This document shows, piece after piece, positions 4,268-9,259 of a stretch of 9,259 bases of DNA. This DNA comes from Candidatus Pacearchaeota archaeon (GTDB lineage Archaea; Nanobdellota; Nanobdellia; UBA10117; JABICX01). A program made the position numbers and the translations under genes. The DNA is taken from NCBI GenBank assembly GCA_017609995.1, contig JAFCCX010000010.1, positions 1-9,259 on the forward strand. Reading direction: 5' to 3'. Below the pieces are notes generated by a model. It saw only the letters and a list, made by a program, of their open reading frames with translations. It did not search any database and was not told the origin of the DNA. Each line of letters starts with the position of its first letter. Position 1 is the stretch's first letter.

Positions 4268-4639
4268 ATGGCAGACAAGGATATAGAAAAGATTCTTGAT
4301 TCAATGCCAGGAAAAGCTAGAAGATTAACAAAACAGAAGTTAATTGAAGAGAATCTTATACAGCAACCAAATCACGGAGAATGGCATGTTAAATCTGTAG
4401 ATGAAATGGTTCCAGGAGACGAATATGTTTTCTATGGTGATGGTAATAAAACAGTAGCAAGATTTGTTGAACCACAAGGTGACGAAGTTATAATTATTGA
4501 AAGAGACGCTGTTAAAATAGGCAGCCAACCAAGCAGACTTAGAGTTGTTCCAGAAGATTATGGTTTAAGACCATACTCTGATGGTAGCTGGAATTCTACA
4601 AATTATGTTGAAAAATCAAAAGGTTTAGGAGCTGAATAA
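4268..4639 (+). CDS. Unknown 123-aa protein, TFB operon, paralogue A
   Basis: No known family is recognised. Residues 1-30 look helical and charged (DKDIEKILDSMPGKARRLTK, then QKLIEENL). A motif QPNHGEWH (33-40) follows. The central part, about 41-97, alternates as in a small beta-barrel (DEYVFYGDG, KTVARFVEP, GDEVIIIERDAV, SRLRVVPED). The C-terminal motif is YGLRPYSDGSW (98-108), with STNYV after it. The downstream gene carries the same two motifs in the same order, so the two are tandem paralogues. Translation is clearly coupled to TFB: the TFB stop and this ATG form TAAAATG, and GGAG in the TFB 3' end acts as ribosome binding site. A role linked to transcription initiation or nucleic-acid binding is inferred from context only. 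Confidence 0.85.
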   Translation: MADKDIEKILDSMPGKARRLTKQKLIEENLIQQPNHGEWHVKSVDEMVPGDEYVFYGDGNKTVARFVEPQGDEVIIIERDAVKIGSQPSRLRVVPEDYGLRPYSDGSWNSTNYVEKSKGLGAE

Positions 4640-4640
4640 A

Positions 4641-5072
4641 ATGAATCATAGCTTAAGGACAAAAATGGATAATGAGACAAGAGACCATGATGATGCTTAT
4701 GGTAAATTTCCTAAAGAACAAAAACCAGCAGACGGAATTGAAGAGATAGTTACAGAAGAAATGAAGTACGAGACTTTTGGTCTTGCTGAGCAACCATATC
4801 ATGGTGAAAGACATATCCGAAATCCAAAAGATCTAATTAAAATGCGTAGTGAAGAAGTTAAGATATTCGTTAAAGGCAAAGTAGCTGCAATTGGAACTGT
4901 AGTTAATATCGGAAAAGATAGTTTTACAATAAAAACAGAAGACGGAGAGCTAATTGAAAGAAATTACAACAATACTGGTTTAGAGCCACTGAAAAATGGT
5001 CGATGGGTTGAGAATAATTGGGTAGCAATACACAAATCTGGATTCATGGACAGAGAAGACCGAGGAGCTTAA
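4641..5072 (+). CDS. Unknown 143-aa protein, TFB operon, paralogue B
   Basis: No known family is recognised, but it is homologous to the preceding gene: QPYHGERH (51-58) matches QPNHGEWH, and TGLEPLKNGRW (112-122) with NNWV matches YGLRPYSDGSW with TNYV. Between the motifs, VKIFVKGKVAAIGTVVNIGKDSFTIKTEDGELIERNY looks like a small SH3/OB-like beta-barrel. Residues 1-40 form a highly charged, probably disordered extension (MDNETRDHDDAYGKFPKEQK) absent from paralogue A. A later in-frame ATG at 4665 is possible, but the ATG at 4641 has the same GGAGCTGA-ATAAAATG junction as the gene before and is preferred. Its stop overlaps the convergent Trm1 stop by 3 bases. Function is unknown. Confidence 0.83.
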   Translation: MNHSLRTKMDNETRDHDDAYGKFPKEQKPADGIEEIVTEEMKYETFGLAEQPYHGERHIRNPKDLIKMRSEEVKIFVKGKVAAIGTVVNIGKDSFTIKTEDGELIERNYNNTGLEPLKNGRWVENNWVAIHKSGFMDREDRGA

Positions 5073-6112
5073 TTCTTAAATCCGTGTTCAGCAAAATGAG
5101 TGCGAACAGCTTTGTTTTTCTTTAAGAAATCATCGAATTTTGGTATAGTTTTCCATTTGTTCTTTTTAGCTATCTTATGTAGGTCAAAATAGCCGATTTG
5201 AGAGCTTTTTGCTTCATTTTTGATGATTTCAAGCAGTTTTCTAGCTTCCCGACCGATTTCTTCCTTTTGAATAGATAGTTTATACATATCATTTACTAGT
5301 TTCTTGTTCCAGAGCTTGCCTAGCCAGAGAGGGCCTGCATAATCAAGTTTATGCTTGCATTTGCAGGATTTAGGTGCCATATTCAAAGATTTTACTGAAT
5401 CTCGCCACAAACAACCAGGACAATACAGAATATAGCCAAAATTAGCTAAAATTTGGTCTGTTTTGCCTGCGCCAGTTGATTTTTGGAAATAGGCTCGCAT
5501 GTAATGATTAGATGAATGACTGAAAATCGGTGTAAGAGCGACCTCATACTGTGCTGCAACCTCTTGAATCTTACGTATCATTATGCGAATTCCAATCTCT
5601 TTGCAGAACTCATTTCGTAATGGTTTGGCTCCGTATACTCTTTTACAAGCCTTCGGATAAGCGCCACACAGCAAGGATGTGTCTGTTGCTGTAACTCCTA
5701 AAACGCCATGAGGAGCTAATCTTTTAATTGATGAATCTAAGAAAGGAACTGGAGTTCCAAAAGGATCAATATCAATATAATCGTATGACGCTAATTGAGC
5801 TAGAAGAACATGTGCTGGCTTGCTCTCGATTTTCACATTCAATTTATTTAGCTTAGCATTTTTATTCATGAATTTTTCAGTTTTATAATCGTTGAGCGTA
5901 ACAGCTGTTCCAGGAACCTCTTTTGCAATCCTAAGTCCTCGCACTCCAGAAGCAGCTAACAGGTCTAATACTCGTTTCTTTGGTTTTACAGATAAAAGAA
6001 GAACAGATAGATCTCGATTCAACTGCATAATTGGGTTGTAAAAAACCGCTGCCTTGCTATCCAATTGAATTTTTGGGATTTTTAGATGGATTTTTCCTTC
6101 ATTTATATCCAT
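5069..6112 (-). CDS. trm1: tRNA (guanine(26)-N2)-dimethyltransferase Trm1
   Basis: Trm1 uses S-adenosylmethionine to make N2,N2-dimethylguanosine at position 26 of many tRNAs. The 347-residue protein shows the family signatures in order. VFYNPIMQLNRD (23-34) is the N-terminal signature. DLLAASGVRGLR (50-61) is the SAM-binding motif I, and LNDYK (73-77) the acidic SAM-ribose site. DIDPFGTPVPFLD (114-126) is the catalytic motif IV. TATDTSLLCGAYPKACKRVY (141-160) follows. A zinc site is formed by C231/C234 (CPGC) and C250/C252. The C-terminal domain is basic and helical and somewhat short for the family. The ATG at 6112 is about 27 bp from a TATATATA box, consistent with a leaderless transcript. 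The gene converges on the TFB operon with overlapping stops and diverges from the 104-aa gene. Confidence 0.96.
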   Translation of the reverse strand: MDINEGKIHLKIPKIQLDSKAAVFYNPIMQLNRDLSVLLLSVKPKKRVLDLLAASGVRGLRIAKEVPGTAVTLNDYKTEKFMNKNAKLNKLNVKIESKPAHVLLAQLASYDYIDIDPFGTPVPFLDSSIKRLAPHGVLGVTATDTSLLCGAYPKACKRVYGAKPLRNEFCKEIGIRIMIRKIQEVAAQYEVALTPIFSHSSNHYMRAYFQKSTGAGKTDQILANFGYILYCPGCLWRDSVKSLNMAPKSCKCKHKLDYAGPLWLGKLWNKKLVNDMYKLSIQKEEIGREARKLLEIIKNEAKSSQIGYFDLHKIAKKNKWKTIPKFDDFLKKNKAVRTHFAEHGFKN

Positions 6113-6119
6113 TTTAATG

Positions 6120-6170
6120 TATTTTACAAGAAACTATATATATTTTTACCTTCTTAGTATATTTTACAAG
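6120..6170. repeat. 11-bp direct repeat around the Trm1/104-aa divergent promoter
   Basis: TATTTTACAAG occurs at 6120-6130 and again, unchanged, at 6160-6170, exactly 40 bp apart (about four helical turns). The two copies bracket the central TATATATA box and could be regulator sites. Confidence 0.5.
6134..6148. promoter_or_regulatory. Divergent TATA region for Trm1 and the 104-aa gene
   Basis: CTATATATATTTTTA is TATA-like on both strands. Its centre is about 27 bp from the Trm1 ATG on the minus strand. On the plus strand it would start transcription near 6165, about 14 nt before the ATG at 6179. A second AGTATATTTTA at 6156-6166 is too close to that ATG. Confidence 0.5.
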
Positions 6171-6178
6171 CGATCGAA

Positions 6179-6493
6179 ATGACCCCAAAGAAAATTCCAT
6201 TTGAACCACAGATGTCTGTAATTTATATTAGAAAGAACTATGCAGCACCATATTTGAAATACAGATATGTTTATCTTAGAAAAAGCCAGGTGCGAACAGA
6301 TAAAAAATTCAAAGAAGCAATGAAAGACATTACAAAAAACTGGCCTGACGGTACCTTTTATTTTAAACTTTCAACTGGTGAAGTTTTTGTTAGATTTGAT
6401 GTGAAAAACGGAAAAATCAGAAAGATTCACAAAATTTCACCAACAACAGGAAGACCGTACCCTGTAAAAGATCTTATGAAAAGACGAGCTTAA
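6179..6493 (+). CDS. Unknown basic 104-aa protein
   Basis: No family is recognised. The protein is rich in Lys, Arg and Tyr and looks like a compact soluble nucleic-acid-binding type: PQMSVIYIRKNYAAPYLKYRYVYLRKSQVR, a helix TDKKFKEAMKDITKNW, then a beta-rich stretch GTFYFKLSTGEVFVRFDVKNGKIRKIHKI and a basic end TGRPYPVKDLMKRRA. It has no cysteines, membrane helices or signal peptide. No Shine-Dalgarno precedes the ATG, so a leaderless or near-leaderless transcript from the region shared with Trm1 is likely. Its stop TAA overlaps the stop of the convergent acidic protein gene by 3 bases. RNA or DNA binding is only suggested by composition. Confidence 0.75.
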   Translation: MTPKKIPFEPQMSVIYIRKNYAAPYLKYRYVYLRKSQVRTDKKFKEAMKDITKNWPDGTFYFKLSTGEVFVRFDVKNGKIRKIHKISPTTGRPYPVKDLMKRRA

Positions 6494-6987
6494 GGTGTTG
6501 CACCTGTTTTTATTGGTTTCTTGAAAGAGTTTATTAAATCTAGAACATCCTCAAGAGAGCCTCTCTTTACTTCAGTTGTTTTTATACCAGTACCATCCCA
6601 TCTGTCAGAAACATCTTTAACAGCTCTTGAACGTTTTTGTATTTCTAGTTTTTCAGCCATATTGACCTCGCCAATATTTCCTTTAGCAGTAGATTCATCG
6701 TTCTTATATTCAATAACTTTGGCTTCTGGTTTATTTAATTCTTCAACTAATTCAGAATCTTCATCCTCTGTTGAGACACCAAAATTAGCATAAAGATCTC
6801 CCGGTTCGCTTTTTTCTTCATCTTTAGTTTCATAAGAACGCTCAGCAGTTTCATATGATTGTAAAGAAAGATCAGCTTCCTCGCTAACAGGTCTGCCATA
6901 GCTATCACTGATATCGCCATCAGCTTCAGCTTTTCGCTCAGCATAGGCTTTGCTTACACCTGTTCCGAGATAGTTGTCATCTGTCAT
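6490..6987 (-). CDS. Unknown acidic protein with a disordered N-terminal half
   Basis: No family is recognised in this 165-residue protein. Residues 1-105 are acidic, Ser/Glu/Asp-rich and probably disordered, with a short repeat SYET-AER-SYET (44-54) and STEDEDSELVEELNKPEAK. The C-terminal part from M110 (MAEKLEIQKRSRAVKDVSDRWDG, then SLEDVLDLINSFKKP) is more ordered and basic. The ATG at 6987 sits 25-26 bp from a CTTTTAAACC box (7008-7017), giving a leaderless start. An internal ATG at 6660 (M110) is preceded by GAGGT with a 4-nt spacer, so a separate 56-aa product is possible. There are no membrane segments or cysteines. The stop overlaps that of the convergent 104-aa gene. Confidence 0.75.
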   Translation of the reverse strand: MTDDNYLGTGVSKAYAERKAEADGDISDSYGRPVSEEADLSLQSYETAERSYETKDEEKSEPGDLYANFGVSTEDEDSELVEELNKPEAKVIEYKNDESTAKGNIGEVNMAEKLEIQKRSRAVKDVSDRWDGTGIKTTEVKRGSLEDVLDLINSFKKPIKTGATP

Positions 6988-7007
6988 AAAAATAACTCAA
7001 AAATTCG

Positions 7008-7017
7008 GTTTAAAAGT
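7008..7017 (-). promoter_or_regulatory. TATA box of the acidic protein gene
   Basis: CTTTTAAACC on the minus strand is centred 25-26 bp from the ATG at 6987, the leaderless spacing. It lies in the 37-bp gap after the DUF1284-like gene. Confidence 0.55.
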
Positions 7018-7024
7018 GTTTTGT

Positions 7025-7426
7025 TTATGCAGTAGCTGCTTTTTCCATTCTTCTGAATTCCCTTGCTTTCTCAAGTATTTCTCCAAGAGGGTATTTTTTC
7101 CCCATTTCAAAACCCATAATCTCTTGAAATGACTTTTTAAGTCCTGTTTCAGTTGCTGTTTTATCTGCACGAAAACAAGCTTCACCATCTCGTTCAGGAT
7201 CATCTTTTACTGTGCAACCAGCACAGATGAAACCTTCAATACCTGAAACAATCTTAATAACTGTATCTTCTGGTTGCGATAGCAACCACCTAACTTGTTT
7301 TCCAAAATGCTCAGCTTCTTCTCTAGTATAATCTTGATAATAAGTCACATGATCTGGCTGCCATTTTGTCCGAGTTATCTCTTGAACCAGATTATATAAA
7401 TGATGATACCGTAGTTTAACTACCAT
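7025..7426 (-). CDS. DUF1284-like protein, possible iron-sulfur protein
   Basis: The 133-residue protein opens MVVKLRYHHLYNLVQEI, resembling the LR-HH-L opening of DUF1284 proteins. It also has the family-like core DTVIKIVSGIEGFICAGCTVKDDPERDGEACF. Visible candidate ligands are H8/H9 and C68, C71 (CAGC) and C84. DUF1284 is a small uncharacterised family of bacteria and archaea often described as a predicted iron-sulfur protein; its reaction is unknown. The C-terminus GEILEKAREFRRMEKAATA is helical and basic. The gene follows eL33 after 40 bp. GTTTTTTAAAG near 7450-7460 is about 28 bp from the ATG and would give a leaderless start. The family call is from memory of motifs, so moderate. Confidence 0.65.
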   Translation of the reverse strand: MVVKLRYHHLYNLVQEITRTKWQPDHVTYYQDYTREEAEHFGKQVRWLLSQPEDTVIKIVSGIEGFICAGCTVKDDPERDGEACFRADKTATETGLKKSFQEIMGFEMGKKYPLGEILEKAREFRRMEKAATA

Positions 7427-7466
7427 CTTATTAATTTAAAAGTTAATTACTTTAAAAAACTTATGA

Positions 7467-7727
7467 TTAAGCTATTTGAATAGCTGTTCCAAGAGCTTGT
7501 CCTGGGAGGCCTTTGTCTGAGAATTTTGCTCTGACAGCACCAGAATTGCCGTGAGGAGATGTGATTTCACCCTCAATTTTATTGCCAGTTTCAGTTGTCC
7601 AAACAACTTTCTTGCCAACTAGCTTTGCTGCATCTTCTTTTGTGTTACTGCCTTCTACAGAAATAATTACTTGTTTTAGGTTCTGTGTCTTGTGTGAACC
7701 TCGGTATGACAAAACTATTGCTTTCAT
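7467..7727 (-). CDS. rpl35ae: Large ribosomal subunit protein eL33 (L35Ae)
   Basis: eL33 (older name L35Ae) is a beta-barrel protein of the archaeal and eukaryotic large subunit. The 86 residues are full length for archaea. The signatures are plain: AIVLSYRGSHKTQNLKQVIISVEG (GxxxxYRrgxxxQxxxqxiIxveG), AAKLVGKKVVW (aa-liGkkVvW) and the family's C-terminal block SPHGNSGAVRAKFSDKGLPGQALGTAI (HGN-GaVRarF---LPgqALG). The ATG overlaps the stop of the nucleotidyltransferase gene by one base (TAATG), so translation is likely coupled to that gene. No independent Shine-Dalgarno is evident. Confidence 0.96.
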   Translation of the reverse strand: MKAIVLSYRGSHKTQNLKQVIISVEGSNTKEDAAKLVGKKVVWTTETGNKIEGEITSPHGNSGAVRAKFSDKGLPGQALGTAIQIA

Positions 7728-9259
7728 TATGCACCTATTACTATTTTCACATCGTCAGAAAGGATCTTCTTAAGACTTTCGATTGTGTTTTTAGTCATTA
7801 TTGTTGGAGTACCTGCGAACTTGCTGAGTTTTCTTTCAACTTCAGCTAAGTCTGTTGCTTTTCCTTTCTCAAAACTTCCATCTTTTGCTATTTCAAATTT
7901 CTTCATTGAAGTATCTGCTCGAGATACATCCATAATTATAAATGCTTCATCTGTTAGCAACCAGATACTAGCAGTCTTTTTTCCACCATCATATTGAGCT
8001 GCGACTTTATATTTCTCAATTTTCTTTCCTTTTTCAGCTCTGATGTGGTTAAAAACAGCATCAGCGAACTCTGTTTCTTCAAAAGTAAGACTAGCAATTT
8101 GCTGTCGTGTAACACCTTTTTGATTTGATTTAATCTTCTTGATTTCCTCAAGAACTTCTAAGAATCTCTTTGGAGCTAGCTTTTTCTTAACTAAGTTCTG
8201 ATTGAATTTTTCAAAAACATCTTTCTCAGTTGTTTCAACACCAACCATGTAAAGAGCTGCAATCATATCTTCAATAGTTCGTTCATACAAGTTATTTGAT
8301 TCCTCTTTGATTTTGTTCTTCTCAATTTGCTTGAATAATTTATTGATTCTCTTCAAATAATCTTCAGTATCTTTCAGGTATTCTGCAATGATTTTTGGAT
8401 CAACTTCTTTTAGGGTTCCATATTCAATATCTTTCCTTGTTTTCAATACTTTTTCCCAGATTTTGACATATTTCTCTTCCAGTAACCCGTTTTTAACAAA
8501 CTGTTCCCGAAGAACACCTGCTAATTCTTTTGGTGCGGGTGGTTGTACACCATAAAGCATAAGAGCTCCCTGAGCTGGTGTGATTGTTGCCCAGAAAAAG
8601 TCTTCCATTGCAATATCTCGAACCATTCTCTTAATTCGCTTTACAACACTTTCTCCAGTCTTCATGAAACTATCAATTGCTTCAGGAGTTGGTTTAATCT
8701 TACCTTTTTTCAAAAGCATTTTCCAAGGTGCAAACATACCTCGGTCGTAAACTGGGATACCGTCTCTCAAGAAAGTAACAATAACTGGATTTGCATTCTT
8801 AATTGAGTCCCACATATCAGATAAAATATAAACTTGCGGATGTAGCTTTCCTTTTAATCCTGCAGCCATAGCAGCTTCAGATGCATAACCCCAAATCATT
8901 GACTGGAGTCGCTGTTTTAGCTCTGCAGAGGTCATTCTAGTTACATCAGTATCATCAACTATAATGTAAGTGTCAATATCAGATAAATTGACATTCAGAC
9001 CAGTAATCATAGAACCGCCAATAACATAGCTTACTACGTATTTCTCAAATTTCTGAAGAACCTTCATTTTGTGGATTTCAACAGCTCGAATAGCCATTAT
9101 CCAACCATTATCATAAATTGGTGCGCCCATTGCAATCATTCCAAGAACATCATATTTGCCTTTCATGCACATTTCCCAGACTTCTTCAAGAACAACAGCT
9201 GTGATTGTTACACCTTTTAGCTTTGTTTTGCCGAGAGATTTTAGTTTCTTCTCTGCAGC
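7727..9259 (-). CDS. Polymerase-beta-type nucleotidyltransferase domain protein (5' end outside window)
   Basis: The frame is open to the window end, giving 510 residues with the N-terminus missing; the ATG at 9172 is internal. Counting from the first visible residue, VIGGSMITGLNVNLSDIDTYIIVDD (about 79-103) matches the nucleotidyltransferase signature hG(G/S)x9-13Dh(D/E)h, with GGS at 81-83 and metal-binding D94 and D96. The usual third acidic residue is not obvious; HPQVYIL (140-146) occupies the likely strand. Downstream come FLRDGIPVYDRGMF, typical of such proteins, a long helical middle with a Lys/Glu-rich segment YLKRINKLFKQIEKNK, and a C-terminal beta-rich module KYKVAAQYDGGKKTASIWLLTDEAFIIMDV. 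The substrate is unknown. It ends in a one-base overlap with eL33, implying one operon. Confidence 0.8.
   Translation of the reverse strand, partial: AAEKKLKSLGKTKLKGVTITAVVLEEVWEMCMKGKYDVLGMIAMGAPIYDNGWIMAIRAVEIHKMKVLQKFEKYVVSYVIGGSMITGLNVNLSDIDTYIIVDDTDVTRMTSAELKQRLQSMIWGYASEAAMAAGLKGKLHPQVYILSDMWDSIKNANPVIVTFLRDGIPVYDRGMFAPWKMLLKKGKIKPTPEAIDSFMKTGESVVKRIKRMVRDIAMEDFFWATITPAQGALMLYGVQPPAPKELAGVLREQFVKNGLLEEKYVKIWEKVLKTRKDIEYGTLKEVDPKIIAEYLKDTEDYLKRINKLFKQIEKNKIKEESNNLYERTIEDMIAALYMVGVETTEKDVFEKFNQNLVKKKLAPKRFLEVLEEIKKIKSNQKGVTRQQIASLTFEETEFADAVFNHIRAEKGKKIEKYKVAAQYDGGKKTASIWLLTDEAFIIMDVSRADTSMKKFEIAKDGSFEKGKATDLAEVERKLSKFAGTPTIMTKNTIESLKKILSDDVKIVIGA

Noticed and set aside
6521..6793. Plus-strand 90-aa Ser/Phe-rich frame
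   Set aside because: Its composition is that expected opposite an acidic Glu/Lys-rich gene, and it lacks start signals.
6997..7203. Minus-strand 68-aa Lys-rich frame
   Set aside because: Overlaps the DUF1284-like gene in another frame and extends into the next promoter, with no supporting signals.
1..9259. CRISPR arrays, insertion sequences, integrases, toxin-antitoxin modules
   Set aside because: No regularly spaced repeats, transposase motifs, terminal inverted repeats or recognisable toxin-antitoxin pairs were found on either strand.

Overview
The window reads as compact, AT-rich archaeal chromosome. The evidence is archaeal/eukaryotic-type information genes: TFB, an Sm-like protein, ribosomal proteins eS8, eL37 and eL33, Trm1, and the start of a class I lysyl-tRNA synthetase. 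TATA boxes often lie 25-28 bp upstream of start codons, and genes often abut or overlap. Small size, very short spacers and several unrecognised short genes suggest a reduced-genome lineage, perhaps DPANN-like. That placement is inference; no 16S gene is present.

Layout. 1-617, minus strand: tRNA-Lys(UUU), a stand-alone Lrp/AsnC ligand-binding (RAM) domain protein, and the N-terminus of class I LysRS, forming a compact lysine-charging locus. 668-1838, minus strand: an unknown 123-aa protein, an Sm-like protein, an unknown 85-aa protein and eL37. 1860-2787, plus strand: a TATA box shared with the divergent 123-aa gene, then a GC-rich leader with strong and partly alternative base pairing, then eS8 and a four-helix membrane protein. 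2788-3309: a 32-aa membrane microprotein gene on the minus strand, then a promoter-rich spacer with inverted repeats. 3310-5072, plus strand: TFB followed by two tightly coupled unknown genes that are homologous to each other. 5069-6112, minus strand: Trm1. 6179-6493, plus strand: an unknown basic 104-aa protein. 6490-9259, minus strand: a partial polymerase-beta-type nucleotidyltransferase protein, eL33, a DUF1284-like protein and an acidic unknown protein.

Most recognisable genes serve transcription initiation (TFB), RNA processing or modification (Sm, Trm1, tRNA-Lys) and translation (eS8, eL37, eL33, LysRS). Three convergent pairs meet with zero or negative spacing: 2787/2788, 5069-5072 and 6490-6493. 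The latter two share the same overlapping TTAA stop arrangement. Start sites fall into two classes: apparently leaderless genes with a TATA box about 26 bp upstream of the ATG, and genes with a visible Shine-Dalgarno sequence.

The strongest candidates for something undescribed are the duplicated gene pair in the TFB operon, the switch-like leader of eS8, the lysine cluster with its RAM protein and flanking repeats, and the 32-aa membrane peptide.
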